A stretch of DNA of 64,000 nt from Alkalicoccobacillus porphyridii (GCF_007293315.1 NZ_VLXZ01000003.1:248001-312000), one strand, 5' to 3'; shown: positions 25,965 to 36,091, numbered from the stretch's first letter. Numbers and translations are program-made. The notes: a model not told the origin generated them from the letters alone.

Positions 25965-27093
25965 GTAAGTCCGTTTGATGGCTTTGCTCTAGAACGTGAT
26001 TGACACGTGCACCCGTAGCACGATCATAGATGTTTAGCCCCTCTGCTTTTACTTTGATATATACAGTGCTATCGGGTAAATAGTTCCCCACTCCAATTTC
26101 TTTAGCCAACAACAGCGACTCTCCACATCGAATGTGGACAATAGTTTCCGAACCAGCTGGTAAAACGGTTTTAATTGTGCCTGTCACAGCATTCTTTAAC
26201 GGGGTTTTCGATATGCTTATATCCTCTGGACGAACAGTTAAGACCACGTCCTCCACCAACTCAGACACCCACTGTTTACTCATCTCAATCTTCCCGAGAT
26301 CAGACTGTATTTGCACCGTAGTCTGACCATGCTCTTTGCATGTAGCATCTAAAAAGTTGTTAGCGGGGTTTCCTATAAACTGAGCCACTGTGAGATGATT
26401 CGGATATTGATAGAGCTGAATGGGTTTATCCACCTGTAAAATCCGTCCCTCTGAAAACACAGCGATTTTTGTAGACATTGTCATCGCTTCTATCTGATCA
26501 TGGGTCACATAAATCATGGTTGTTTTTAATTCATGATGCAATCGTTTTAATTCTGCACGCATCTCTACTCGTAGCTTTGCATCAAGATTTGATAAGGGTT
26601 CGTCTAATAGGAGGATTTTAGGCTCTGTTACAATAGCGCGAGCAATAGCCACACGCTGCTGTTGTCCACCTGATAATTCAGAAGGGTATCGGTCCTTGTA
26701 GGTTAAAATTTGCAACTTCTCAAGAGATATCTCTACTTTCCTCTGAATCTCTTTTTTATTTAGCTTGCGCCCTTCCAGCCCAAAAGAAACATTCTCGAAC
26801 ACTGTCATATGTGGCCATAACGCATAGTTTTGAAAGACTAGGTTTAATTGACGCTCAGCTGGAGGAGCAAAAATATGAGCTTTGCCGTCAGCAACAATCT
26901 TGTCACCGATTACGATAATGCCTTCCTCTTGCGTCTCAAGACCAGCAAGCAAGCGAAGAGTGGTTGTTTTTCCACAGCCAGAGGGTCCAAGAAAGGTCAT
27001 AAAATCCCCTTCTTCAATTTCTAGGTTTATGTCCTTTAACACGTGTTGCTTATCAAAATACTTGTTGAGACCTTGCAATGTAATGAATGCCAT
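25951..27093 (-). CDS. ABC transporter ATP-binding protein (FbpC/UgpC type)
   Basis: 380 residues. Walker [22 protein letters not shown], signature [15 protein letters not shown], Walker [13 protein letters not shown], switch YVTHDQIEA, then a TOBE domain to the C-terminus. ATG 27093 follows GGGGGG. It belongs to the second Fbp-type importer, distinct from the one at 16-20 kb (different permease spacing and regulator). Confidence 0.9.
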   Translation of the reverse strand: MAFITLQGLNKYFDKQHVLKDINLEIEEGDFMTFLGPSGCGKTTTLRLLAGLETQEEGIIVIGDKIVADGKAHIFAPPAERQLNLVFQNYALWPHMTVFENVSFGLEGRKLNKKEIQRKVEISLEKLQILTYKDRYPSELSGGQQQRVAIARAIVTEPKILLLDEPLSNLDAKLRVEMRAELKRLHHELKTTMIYVTHDQIEAMTMSTKIAVFSEGRILQVDKPIQLYQYPNHLTVAQFIGNPANNFLDATCKEHGQTTVQIQSDLGKIEMSKQWVSELVEDVVLTVRPEDISISKTPLKNAVTGTIKTVLPAGSETIVHIRCGESLLLAKEIGVGNYLPDSTVYIKVKAEGLNIYDRATGARVNHVLEQSHQTDLHVYV

Positions 27094-27096
27094 GTC

Positions 27097-28896
27097 TTAC
27101 CCCCCAATTCCTTTTGTAAAATCGATCTTTCCTAATTTACTGGCTATATAATAGGTGATCAAAATAATGACGACAATGATCAGCATTAAGGCGTTGGCGT
27201 ATTGCTGGAACCCTGACTCAGCATACTTAAACATAAGCGTAGGCAGCGTATTATTTTCTGGCGTAATTAATAGAATGATTAAGTCTAATTCTTTAATGAC
27301 ACTAATAAAGAGCAACAAAAAGACGGAGAAGAGTGTTTTTTTACTTAATGGAAGTAAGATTTTAGAGAATCGCCTAAACCAAGAAGCTCCCTGCACATAT
27401 GCTGCTTCCTCAAGCTCTCCACCAATTTGATGCATCGTGCTTGCGCCGGAGCGAGTCGCTATCGGCAGCTCATTTACTACGCAGATTAAGATAATAAGCG
27501 TAAGTGTTCCGTATAATCCCGGTAACAGCCAGCTTGGTGTGGCGAACATGGATAAATAAATAGCAGAAAAAGCAATGCCTGGAATCAAATAAGGCAGATA
27601 GCTGAGCTGTTCAATCGAGCGTCCATCAAAGCGATTTCTGCGCTTTGAGATAATGTAACCAAACACTATCCCCATTAAGGCTGCAATGCTTGCTGCCACA
27701 AAGGAAATTTTCAATGAATTTCCTATCGCAGAAAAGAGGGCATCATTTTTTAGCACGCCTACCTCACCTGAAGCAATCGCAGGATTAGATTCACCTAACC
27801 AGAAATGAAGCGTAAAGTTATCGAATGAAAATTGGCTATTTGTCATCATAAAGGTCTGCAGAGTTAATACAACAAGAGGGACTGCTGATACAGCGCCCAT
27901 GCCCCCTAGTACGATCCATGTTAATGGACGACGCCATCTCTTGAGAGAATAAAGGTGTTTACGAGAATCTTTGCCTGTAATCGTAGCAAAGCTCTTTCGT
28001 TTGCCAACTGCTTTCTGATTAAAGAAGATTAGGAGAGCACATACCATAAGTAGGACAATACATAAGACATAGGCTTCTGAAACCATACGGTTTTGAATGC
28101 TAGAGTGAAGCATCGTTGCGATCGTGTAATATTTAGTAGGTAGTCCTAAGAAGGCGGGTACACTAAAAGAGCCTAAGGATTTAGAAAAGGTCAAAATAAA
28201 AGCGGATGAGATGGCCGGAATAATAAGTGGCAAGGTAATCTTGCGAATGGTTCTGGCACTACTTGCTCCCAATATACGAGCGGACTCTTCTAAACTAGCA
28301 TTTACCGCTCCTAAGGCGACCGATAATAACAAAAAGAAAAAGGTAAAATAATTTAAAGTCATGGTTAAGACAATCGGGACAAAGCCATAGGCTAGCCAAT
28401 CAGGTGGACTTATTTGAAACAGGGAATAAAATAGACCCTGTCCCCCACCTATTCGATCATTTTTGAACACCGACATCCAAGCAAAAGCCATGACCCAAGA
28501 CGGTAGCATATAAGGAATAATCGCTAGCATCGTAACCGATTTTTTATAACGAAAATCTGTCCGCATGACTAACCAGGCAAGCCCTCCACCTAACAAAAAT
28601 GAAAGCACAGACACGCTTAATCCGATGGATAGGGAGTGCATTAACGGTCTATAAAAGATTGATTGACTGATACTTCCTGAGAATACGTTCAGCCAGTTTT
28701 GAATGGTAAACCCTGTCCCATCGGAGCGGGCATCCTCCTGAAAGCTTTCCAGGAGAATTTGTCCAATGGGGAACGCCACCATATATAGAAGAAAAAGAAG
28801 AGCAAGCGCAGACATGAGATAAACTGGGTTTGTAAGGACTTGTATCAGTCTATTCACGACTGGAATACGTGAGTGAAAACTAGTAATCATCTTCAC
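27097..28896 (-). CDS. ABC transporter permease, fused double-domain (FbpB type)
   Basis: 599 residues with two permease domains; EAA loops read SLEESARILGASSART and ELEEAAYVQGASWFRR. About 12 membrane segments; the first begins after a 30-residue cytoplasmic tail. GTG 28896 with GGAGGG upstream. Three bases separate it from the ATPase gene. Confidence 0.88.
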   Translation of the reverse strand: MKMITSFHSRIPVVNRLIQVLTNPVYLMSALALLFLLYMVAFPIGQILLESFQEDARSDGTGFTIQNWLNVFSGSISQSIFYRPLMHSLSIGLSVSVLSFLLGGGLAWLVMRTDFRYKKSVTMLAIIPYMLPSWVMAFAWMSVFKNDRIGGGQGLFYSLFQISPPDWLAYGFVPIVLTMTLNYFTFFFLLLSVALGAVNASLEESARILGASSARTIRKITLPLIIPAISSAFILTFSKSLGSFSVPAFLGLPTKYYTIATMLHSSIQNRMVSEAYVLCIVLLMVCALLIFFNQKAVGKRKSFATITGKDSRKHLYSLKRWRRPLTWIVLGGMGAVSAVPLVVLTLQTFMMTNSQFSFDNFTLHFWLGESNPAIASGEVGVLKNDALFSAIGNSLKISFVAASIAALMGIVFGYIISKRRNRFDGRSIEQLSYLPYLIPGIAFSAIYLSMFATPSWLLPGLYGTLTLIILICVVNELPIATRSGASTMHQIGGELEEAAYVQGASWFRRFSKILLPLSKKTLFSVFLLLFISVIKELDLIILLITPENNTLPTLMFKYAESGFQQYANALMLIIVVIILITYYIASKLGKIDFTKGIGG

Positions 28897-28914
28897 GGGA
28901 AGGCCCTCCTATTC

Positions 28915-30093
28915 TTATTGATTCTCTAAGATAAAATTACGGACCTCATTTGTATGGTCATACAGGTATTCACCATCATACGGCCAAAGATCTAACTCAT
29001 CGCTTGAACGCTGTCCTTCTACAGAAACATCGGTTCTAGTCGACCACGAACCAGGCACGTTATATGGACGGAAGCCTTCTCCTTGTCCGTCAGCCTCCCC
29101 AGCCATCCAGCGGATCAACAGTTTTGCTGCTGCCGTATGCTCAGCATTGTTTGCCATATATAAATATGACGTGCCAGCCACGGACATTTTTGGATTTACA
29201 TCATATAAAAATTCTGCGTGATAGCCTTGCTCCTCAATATGACGAGACTTACTAGATGTTGTGATCCCTACTGGTGGGTTCTCTTGTCCAGGGGTCCCAA
29301 CCGCTTCTACCACATCATCTCCTGAGCTAAGAAACACAGGATCATTGGCTAATAATTGCTTAATAAATTCATATCCTGCATTATCAGTACCATCTAGCTC
29401 AATGTCTGTTCCAAATTTGTCTTTATAAGCAGCTTCCATCTCATCTGTATTTTGAACGATGGTTGTTAATAAATCTAAGGTATCAGAGGAAAGCAACGGA
29501 TCATCCATTACAATTTTGCTCTGCCACTGATCATCGGTTAAATCCCACCAGTTATTAATTGGTGATTCATCGTAGGCTTCCGTATTCACAAAGATCGTTC
29601 GAGTGGAGAAATAAAATGGCAGACCCGGTTCATCTAAGAAAGGCTCGTCTAAGCTTGCTACTAGATCATCCGGAGCATACTTATGGAGCATCCCCTCACT
29701 TAAGAGCTCACCGGAAACAATCCCCCCTCCATCTTTTACAAACACTACATCGGCAGTATTTAACCCTGCCTCCTGCTCTCGGGTAACCTTTTCAACGATT
29801 TCAATGGTCCCTAAATCAAATGCTTCTACTTGAATACCAGGGTACTCCTTCTCAAAGCTTGCTTTCACATCCTTAATGCGGCTCGATTGGGAGTAAACAA
29901 CAACCTTTCCTTCTTCTTTTGCTGCCTCATACAACTCCTCAGGGGTTTCATTTGCTTCAAGGTCAGCTTGCTCAAGCCAGGTTGAGTCCTGTGCCGTCGC
30001 ACTGTTCGAATCATTGCTTCCACAAGCAGAGATTACAAATAATGAAGAGAACACGAGTCCAATTGCTGGCCATTTATAGGTATTTTTTTTCAT
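28915..30093 (-). CDS. Solute-binding lipoprotein of the Fbp-type importer
   Basis: 392 residues from ATG 30093 (AAGGAG eight bases upstream); GTG 30102 lies within that signal and is less likely. The lipobox is VISAC (Cys about residue 24). The mature part (EGKVVVYSQSSRIKDVKASFEKE) is of the Fe(III)/2-aminoethylphosphonate/phosphoglycerate binding class. Directly upstream is a PHP phosphoesterase and at the far end a HAD phosphatase, which favours an organic phosphate over iron. Confidence 0.83.
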   Translation of the reverse strand: MKKNTYKWPAIGLVFSSLFVISACGSNDSNSATAQDSTWLEQADLEANETPEELYEAAKEEGKVVVYSQSSRIKDVKASFEKEYPGIQVEAFDLGTIEIVEKVTREQEAGLNTADVVFVKDGGGIVSGELLSEGMLHKYAPDDLVASLDEPFLDEPGLPFYFSTRTIFVNTEAYDESPINNWWDLTDDQWQSKIVMDDPLLSSDTLDLLTTIVQNTDEMEAAYKDKFGTDIELDGTDNAGYEFIKQLLANDPVFLSSGDDVVEAVGTPGQENPPVGITTSSKSRHIEEQGYHAEFLYDVNPKMSVAGTSYLYMANNAEHTAAAKLLIRWMAGEADGQGEGFRPYNVPGSWSTRTDVSVEGQRSSDELDLWPYDGEYLYDHTNEVRNFILENQ

Positions 30094-30108
30094 GGGGAGC
30101 ACTCCTTT

Positions 30109-30882
30109 TTATACACTCGTTAGTGAGTGGTTATCTTTATTTTTCTTCCATACTTCCTTCAACATGTCTGCCGCACCAACTCTGGTCTTTAATACAGGGG
30201 AAATTCCTACACGGTACGCTCGCTCTTTAATTGCAGCCTTTAATTCCAAAGCCGTCTGACAATCTTGATCAAAATCGTTAAACACAGCACCGAATTGGAT
30301 AGGCAAATGCGTGTCACTTCCACAGACAACAGGCTTACCCACATTCTCGGCAAATTTAGCAACGTTTATTTGAGTCTGTTCGAATCCTTGACGGAATAGG
30401 TCACGGCCGTTTAAGTCAAAGGCATCTAGCTGAGACAGTTGCTCTAGATTGAGCTCAGTTAGAGGGTTACTATCTCTTAAAGGATGGGCTCCGATCTTTA
30501 ATAATGGATGACCTTTAGCAAGCTTCATTAACTCAGAGAAAGGGATAAAGTGATTTTTTTCAGTGTAATCATCGAGCTTTGAACGAATGTCTTGTATAGA
30601 AGTGCGTGGACCAATGAAGAGAATATGGCCCCCTTCCTTTACATCGATCTCTATACCTGTAAATATTTTAAAGCCATCTACATCGTAGTGATCTCCTATG
30701 TACGGGTACTTTGCGTCCAGCGTCTGCATCACATCATAAAAGTGGTGCGTGTTAAAATGCTCTGTTAAGGCCGTTGCATTCAGTCCCGCATCACGTGCGT
30801 TTTCAATCATTTCCTCAAAATAAGGTAAAGAGAATTCCGTTTGTTTTGTCCATTTGCCATGAGTGTGAAAATCAATTCTCAT
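30109..30882 (-). CDS. PHP-domain phosphoesterase
   Basis: 257 residues from ATG 30882, with AGGAGG upstream (the frame is open to 30975 without a signal). Metal-binding motifs of the PHP family follow in order: IDFHTHGK at the N-terminus, TEHFNTHH, GIEIDV, KIGAHPLRD and CGSDTHLP. Such enzymes cleave phosphomonoesters or diesters, for example histidinol phosphate or ribonucleoside phosphodiesters. It is the first gene of the operon, 15 bases before the binding protein, and has no signal peptide, so it acts on imported material in the cytoplasm. Confidence 0.85.
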   Translation of the reverse strand: MRIDFHTHGKWTKQTEFSLPYFEEMIENARDAGLNATALTEHFNTHHFYDVMQTLDAKYPYIGDHYDVDGFKIFTGIEIDVKEGGHILFIGPRTSIQDIRSKLDDYTEKNHFIPFSELMKLAKGHPLLKIGAHPLRDSNPLTELNLEQLSQLDAFDLNGRDLFRQGFEQTQINVAKFAENVGKPVVCGSDTHLPIQFGAVFNDFDQDCQTALELKAAIKERAYRVGISPVLKTRVGAADMLKEVWKKNKDNHSLTSV

Positions 30883-30975
30883 AATGACCTCCTGTATATA
30901 ACGTGTACGACCTAAGCATGCACGTGAAGTGTTAAGGAAATATAAATTGATTGTAAAAAAAGCATCATAATTCAA

Positions 30976-30997
30976 AAATGTATGTTTTTATACATTT
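30976..30997. promoter_or_regulatory. Inverted repeat, candidate RpiR operator
   Basis: AAATGTAT-N6-ATACATTT, perfect 8-base arms, in the region shared by the divergent PHP operon and rpiR gene. It covers the -35 area of a promoter with TATACT at 31006-31011 for the regulator gene. Confidence 0.5.
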
Positions 30998-31042
30998 ATT
31001 CCTTGTATACTTTCCTTAAATGAAGGGAAGGGGAGGGTATGA

Positions 31043-31870
31043 TTGATACCTTTTGAGGAGAATGAGCTCACTAAAAACCAGCAACGAGTTGCTAACTACA
31101 TCTCTAAAAACATTGAAAACATCGCTTTTCTAACAGAAAAGGATATCGCCGATGCATGTTTAGTTAGTAGTGCCTCTGTATCTAGGTTTTGGGAGGCTAT
31201 TGGCTACAGAAATTTTAAATCGTTTAAACGGAATCTGCGAGAGCAATACACCTCCACTCCAGTAGCAAAAACAGAAAAGACGATGCAAAAGTATGGACAA
31301 CACCCTTTTTTACCGATGATGGAAGCACACATTCACAACCTAGAAACGACTCTAGCACGATTATCAGAGGACGACTTCAGGACAAGCCTGTCTCTGCTTA
31401 TCCAGGCTGACACCATCCATTTGTATGGAAACGGAGCCGCTCAATTTATGGTCGACCTCGTGGCGTTTCGTTTAAGACGGTTTGATTGTAAGGTCAACAC
31501 ACTCGCTCCAAGTGGGCATGAAATCTTTGAAAATTTAATTCATATCCATCCCCCAGATGTGTTAGTGGTATTTGGATTTATGAATTTTTCTCCCGAGCTG
31601 CAGGTCATTTTTGACATGGCCCAAAGACGGAACATACCGATCGTGTTGATCACAGATCGACTGATTTCTCCCATGAGAAAAAAAGCAGCAGCCATTCTTT
31701 ATTCGGAAAGAGGCGAAAACAACGAGTTTCACTCTTTAGTATCGACACTGGCTATTGTTGAGGCTTTAGTGCTTGAAGTCGGGCGTGGTAAAGGCGCTAC
31801 TGCCATTAGCAAGCTAAAAGAATTACAGGAGCTACGTAAGCAATATGCGAGTAAGCTGCCGAAGCAATAA
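31043..31870 (+). CDS. RpiR/MurR family transcriptional regulator
   Basis: 275 residues. An N-terminal HTH (about 20-75, including ADACLVSSASVSRFWEAIGY) precedes a SIS domain (about 115-250) that binds phosphorylated sugars; the GNGAAQF and LVSTLA segments are typical. Start TTG 31043 has AGGGGAGGG at proper distance; an ATG four bases upstream is in another frame. Divergent from the PHP-ABC-HAD operon, it probably regulates that operon in response to a sugar-phosphate-like ligand. Confidence 0.87.
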   Translation: MIPFEENELTKNQQRVANYISKNIENIAFLTEKDIADACLVSSASVSRFWEAIGYRNFKSFKRNLREQYTSTPVAKTEKTMQKYGQHPFLPMMEAHIHNLETTLARLSEDDFRTSLSLLIQADTIHLYGNGAAQFMVDLVAFRLRRFDCKVNTLAPSGHEIFENLIHIHPPDVLVVFGFMNFSPELQVIFDMAQRRNIPIVLITDRLISPMRKKAAAILYSERGENNEFHSLVSTLAIVEALVLEVGRGKGATAISKLKELQELRKQYASKLPKQ

Positions 31871-31887
31871 GGGTAGGAGAGGAGATA

Positions 31888-32415
31888 ATGATGAACTATT
31901 ACAACGATGGAAAGCTAGTCATTCGTCCTTTGATCGAATCTGACATTCCCAAATTGGTTGAAGGATTTGCTGCTCAGAAATGGCAGAAACCACGGGAGCT
32001 TTTTGAAGAGTATTACCGTAGACAAAAACGAAACGAACAAAAAATGATTCTGGCTGAAAAAAACGGAGAGGTCGCTGGATACGTCACCCTACTACCAAGT
32101 GCTAATCCAGGTCCTTATGCAGCTCAGAACTTTCCAGAGGTTGTTGATTTTAACGTACTCATTAAGTATCAACGGTCTGGTATCGGAACCAAGCTAATGG
32201 ATGTAGCAGAAGAATTGGCTACCTCCTATAATCGTTATGTGACTCTAGCTGTTGGCTTACATTACGGGTATGGAGCTGTTCAAAAAATGTATGTCAAACG
32301 GGGATATATCCCTGATGGCTCAGGGGTTTGGTACAAGGATCAGCAATTGGAGCAATACGCTCCATGTGTAAATGATGATGACTTAATTCTATACTTTATA
32401 AAGGCTTTATATTAA
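31888..32415 (+). CDS. GNAT family N-acetyltransferase
   Basis: 175 residues. The acetyl-CoA-binding motif is in VLIKYQRSGIGTKLMDVAEE (Q-x-x-G-x-G/A), preceded by the beta strands of the GNAT fold (AGYVTLLPS). It starts 17 bases after rpiR and shares its transcript. The substrate is not evident. Confidence 0.83.
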   Translation: MMNYYNDGKLVIRPLIESDIPKLVEGFAAQKWQKPRELFEEYYRRQKRNEQKMILAEKNGEVAGYVTLLPSANPGPYAAQNFPEVVDFNVLIKYQRSGIGTKLMDVAEELATSYNRYVTLAVGLHYGYGAVQKMYVKRGYIPDGSGVWYKDQQLEQYAPCVNDDDLILYFIKALY

Positions 32416-32449
32416 AGAGAAACGGACAGGTGTCCGTTTCTCTGTTTTA
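32416..32449 (+). terminator. Terminator after the GNAT gene
   Basis: Perfect 13-base stem AGAGAAACGGACA / TGTCCGTTTCTCT with a two-base loop and a GTTTTAT tail. Confidence 0.85.
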
Positions 32450-32489
32450 TCGCGGGCGAGGCCGACTTCTGAGTAGAGGTTGCGTTACT

Positions 32490-32600
32490 CTTAATTTTCT
32501 TCGTATTGATTCATACTTCTTAATAAAACTCGGTTCCTCTTGCTAATAAAATCATTCTTCATGGTGTCGCATTACACTTCTTGAAAAAATGGTGCTCTAA
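32490..32600 (+). repeat. Degenerate CTTGGTA repeat run, array C (about 5 monomers)
   Basis: In the gap between converging genes, weak matches to the CTTGGTA/CTTGATAA core start at 32499, 32519, 32539, 32560 and 32580, steps of 20-21 bases. The sequence is much decayed compared with the other arrays. Nothing else is visible in this gap. Confidence 0.35.
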
Positions 32601-32643
32601 TCATATTTCTCTCAATCATGTTTACTTAACACATCATGCTATC

Positions 32644-33366
32644 TCACTTCACCTGATATAGCACCTTTGACCTTAGCTCATGTACATCCTTTATAACATA
32701 ATCGGTGTAAGAGGAGAGAGTTGAGTAGGTTCCGACACCCGATAGGACACCCACCCCATATAAGCAGTGCTTTGAAAAAGCGAGATCTACATCGGTATCT
32801 CCCACGTGAATAACTTGCTCAGGCAATAAATTCATTTCAGAGCAAAATGCTTCCATCGCTTCTTTTTCTGGTTTTTTGTTATAGCGATCAGCCGTACCTA
32901 CAAAGTCAATATACTTATCAATTCCGAGCTTTGTTAACGTAGCCGCTGTACTATTATAATTGTCTGCGGTCACAATACCAATGCTGTAACCTGATTGTTT
33001 CAACTTAGAAAATAAGGACGGTAGATCACCAATAGCCTCGATCCGTTCAAGCTTATGCTCAATGTCTTCATCGTACGCTTGGTTTATTTCTTCGAGTACT
33101 TTATTCTCCGGTGCATGTAGGATTTTTGCAAAAGCGGAAGCAAAATCCTTTGTGGTTCCACTAGCTAAATAGCCATGCTCACTTACGCAATTGCCATATA
33201 ATCCAATGCTGTTTGCTAGCTTTGATATTATGCTTTCGTCGTTAGGGTAACCATTTGCAGTAGCTACCTTTTCTATGACTTGATAGGTAGCCTCAATCCA
33301 AACGGATTCAAAACGAATAAGGGTCCCATCCTTGTCAAATACAATTCCTTTTACATTTATACTCAT
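32644..33366 (-). CDS. HAD-family phosphatase (Gph/PGMB-like)
   Basis: 240 residues from ATG 33366; the in-frame TTG at 33375 lies inside the preceding gene. Motif I FDKDGTL, motif II TADNYNSTAA, Lys in NKKPEKEAM, motif IV HVGDTDVDL. The cap is helical as in phosphoglycolate and beta-phosphoglucomutase-like phosphatases. It follows the CehA-type gene with a short overlap and ends the Ugp-type operon, so it probably dephosphorylates the product of the transporter and PHP enzyme. Confidence 0.85.
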   Translation of the reverse strand: MSINVKGIVFDKDGTLIRFESVWIEATYQVIEKVATANGYPNDESIISKLANSIGLYGNCVSEHGYLASGTTKDFASAFAKILHAPENKVLEEINQAYDEDIEHKLERIEAIGDLPSLFSKLKQSGYSIGIVTADNYNSTAATLTKLGIDKYIDFVGTADRYNKKPEKEAMEAFCSEMNLLPEQVIHVGDTDVDLAFSKHCLYGVGVLSGVGTYSTLSSYTDYVIKDVHELRSKVLYQVK

Positions 33367-33367
33367 G

Positions 33368-34789
33368 CTAACCAAGCCTTTCTAAGACATCTCCCCAAGT
33401 GTGCAGGGATGGGGTGCGCTCTCCAAAGTAGACTGGATTAGTGAACCCAACCAAGGTTCCATCTTGTTTTCGAATGGTCAGACGTAGCCACGAGTAGGTG
33501 TGCTCATCCCATTGAAACTCAAAGGTATCCTTGATTCCCGATGATTCTCTGATCACTTCCCCTTTTTCAACCCATTGAATGACAAGCGGTTCATCCGAAT
33601 CCAAAGTAACCCTGGCGATACCTACTGCTGTTGTAAGCTGACTTCCAGCCCGTTGCCCTTCTGCGTCAAAATCTATTTGGAGATTCTCTCTTGTAACAAA
33701 TACATGTCCTTTTTTCACGTTTCGTAATAGCGCCTCTGCGCTATTGGACTCACTCCATACGAAGGTACCAGGGTCGCCAATAAGGGATGGCTGTTCACTT
33801 TCAGGGTAGTGATCCTCCGGCCTAAGATGAGAATCGGAGCCTCCGATGCCTGTCAGTCTCCAGCCATCATTCGTTAACAGATCCCACGCTTCTAGCGCAT
33901 GTTCCGTTGCTTGTGCATTGTCTATATACGTTGGATCATTCCATATTTCAAAGGTGTCAATGAGCTCAAGCGGAGTATCTTTAAACAGCCATTTCCATAT
34001 GGTTAAAAAGGGATGGTTTATCGAATTTAACGATCCTGCTTCTCTAGACTTATTAAGGATGGCATTCATTCCACCTTCTGTTTCCATGGCAGCCACATCA
34101 AAATCTACAAAGGGATACTCCTTTGCGCCTAGAATATTAAAGTGTCCAGCCTTAGCTGTTATTTCGATCCCGGGAATAACTCGGATTTGTTCAGAAGCAC
34201 ACCATGAGGTTGGCACGAGATTATGATCGGTTGCTACGAAAAAGTCCAACCCTTGCGCTTTAGCACTTATTAAATTTTCTTCTCTAGTCATTTGACCGTC
34301 TGAGGCAATGGTATGAGTATGGAAATCGCCCTTGTACCATCTTTTTGTTTGTTCAGATGCTTTTGACCACGGAAACTGCTCCAATAAAAATTGGCCATTA
34401 TCCTTTGTCCACGAGACACCATATTCTGCCTTAGAAGCTTCATTCGTTTCAATTAATTTAATGGTTGCGACCTCAGTATGAGCAATCTCTTTCCCAGCCA
34501 CCTGTACTTGTAATGTCCAGTCCCCTTTTGGCAACGGACCTGAAATGGTGTTGGGACTAGTGCTTTGACTTGTGTGACTCACCACAACAGGCTGAATGGT
34601 TTTGCCACTAACAAATTGAGCTCTTACTTCTTGATTAGCATCAATGATCTGGTACTGCAGCCACACTTCCTGAAGCATATTCACATGAATCATTAAATGG
34701 CTAGCGGCTCCCTGCTCCCATTCAAAGGGTATGCTAAACGAAGCTGTATTCTCTGCAGTCATTTTTACTGATATCCATTGATTTAACAT
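33368..34789 (-). CDS. CehA/McbA family metallohydrolase (PHP domain)
   Basis: 473 residues. An N-terminal beta-rich part (about 1-145) is followed by the PHP domain: GDFHTHTIASDG, TDHN, PGIEITA, SINHPF and GIGGSDSH carry the metal ligands. The C-terminal 90 residues form another beta domain. CehA/McbA proteins hydrolyse esters, including carbamates and phosphate esters. No signal peptide is seen, so the enzyme is cytoplasmic. ATG 34789 follows AAGGAGG, 13 bases after the binding-protein gene, placing it in the Ugp-type operon. Confidence 0.85.
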   Translation of the reverse strand: MLNQWISVKMTAENTASFSIPFEWEQGAASHLMIHVNMLQEVWLQYQIIDANQEVRAQFVSGKTIQPVVVSHTSQSTSPNTISGPLPKGDWTLQVQVAGKEIAHTEVATIKLIETNEASKAEYGVSWTKDNGQFLLEQFPWSKASEQTKRWYKGDFHTHTIASDGQMTREENLISAKAQGLDFFVATDHNLVPTSWCASEQIRVIPGIEITAKAGHFNILGAKEYPFVDFDVAAMETEGGMNAILNKSREAGSLNSINHPFLTIWKWLFKDTPLELIDTFEIWNDPTYIDNAQATEHALEAWDLLTNDGWRLTGIGGSDSHLRPEDHYPESEQPSLIGDPGTFVWSESNSAEALLRNVKKGHVFVTRENLQIDFDAEGQRAGSQLTTAVGIARVTLDSDEPLVIQWVEKGEVIRESSGIKDTFEFQWDEHTYSWLRLTIRKQDGTLVGFTNPVYFGERTPSLHTWGDVLERLG

Positions 34790-34801
34790 GAGTTGACCTC
34801 C

Positions 34802-36091
34802 TTACTCATTGACCTTATCCAACGCAGCCTGAGCCTGCTCTTTTGCCTCTGCCAACGCTTCTTCAGCAGGAATGTTTTCGAGCTCGACCTTATCCGCTGC
34901 GATATTTAAGGCATCGATAATTTGATTGCCTGTAGGATCAATAAAAGCAGAAGCACCAATTTGCGCTTGCTCAAATGGAATCATCAAATAGGGATTTTCT
35001 TCAGCAAATTCAACATACGACGGGACTTCCATAGCTGATTCACGAACTGGAATGTATCCAATAGTTTGTGCCCAATCTGCAGTCACTTCTGGAGAGGTAA
35101 AGTAAGACATCCACTTCCATCCTGCTTCTTTTTCTTCATCAGACAAGTCGTTTGGAATAGCCATGACCAGTCCATCAATCGATGGCTGTGCTGGATTTCC
35201 GTTCATCCCGGGTTGGATCGCTGAATCAATGATGTCAAAATCGAGGTTCCCTTTATCCCCAGAAGAGCCTGTGTAACCCGCTACACTTCCATTTATCACA
35301 TCATCAATCGTTCGATACCAATATTCCCAGCCTTGTCCTCCAGAGTTAATTTTCATTAAGTCGTCCTCGTGAAGAGCTGTACGGATAAACTCCCATGCCT
35401 CTACCCATTCTGGACTATCAATTAAGACTTCAGTTCCCTCATCATTAACAATGAGCCCGCCGTTACTCTGAGCTATATCTATGAGATTTGATTCTCCCCA
35501 CATAGGAGCCCAGCCATATGACGCATCAGTCTCTTCTATAATTTTATTCCCAGCTTCAAGTAGACTTTCCCAAGAAGAAAATGCTTCGTCTGCATCAATA
35601 TCTGCCTCTTCAAACAAATCCGTCCGATAATACATCACTTGTGTGGTTCCGTAACCTGGTAAGCCGTAATATGTATCATCCAGCATGACATTTTCCATAA
35701 ATACAGAAAGATAATCCGCTTCTTCAAACGATTCATCGGTATCCATAAACTCATTAAGTGGGGCTAGTATGTCTCGCCCTGCTAAATCGACCATCGTTGA
35801 ATTCTCTAATAGTGCCACAGCAGGCGCTGTATTAGAAGCGAGTGCCGCTTGGAGATTTTGATAGGTTTCCGAATAGTCAGCTTGAGAAACCCCTTTAAGA
35901 ACAACCTCATCCTGGGATTCATTAAATTCAACGATGAGCTCCTCCATTTTATTCCCTGCCTCACTACCTAGACCGTACCAAAATTCGATTTCCACGGGGC
36001 CATCTGTTGACCCACTTCCTTCTGTAGAGCACGCAAAGAGTCCTGACATTAAAGCCACTCCACCTAATAGCATTCCTAGTTGTTTTTTCAT
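34802..36091 (-). CDS. Sugar/glycerol-phosphate-type solute-binding lipoprotein (UgpB-like)
   Basis: 429 residues. Lipobox GLFAC (Cys about residue 21). Mature start EIEFWYGLGSEAGNKMEELIVEFN is of the UgpB/MalE family 1 class, with the W and Y residues of a UgpB-like site. AGGAGG precedes the ATG. Transcription order in the operon is ATPase, permease, permease, binding protein, CehA, HAD. Confidence 0.87.
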   Translation of the reverse strand: MKKQLGMLLGGVALMSGLFACSTEGSGSTDGPVEIEFWYGLGSEAGNKMEELIVEFNESQDEVVLKGVSQADYSETYQNLQAALASNTAPAVALLENSTMVDLAGRDILAPLNEFMDTDESFEEADYLSVFMENVMLDDTYYGLPGYGTTQVMYYRTDLFEEADIDADEAFSSWESLLEAGNKIIEETDASYGWAPMWGESNLIDIAQSNGGLIVNDEGTEVLIDSPEWVEAWEFIRTALHEDDLMKINSGGQGWEYWYRTIDDVINGSVAGYTGSSGDKGNLDFDIIDSAIQPGMNGNPAQPSIDGLVMAIPNDLSDEEKEAGWKWMSYFTSPEVTADWAQTIGYIPVRESAMEVPSYVEFAEENPYLMIPFEQAQIGASAFIDPTGNQIIDALNIAADKVELENIPAEEALAEAKEQAQAALDKVNE

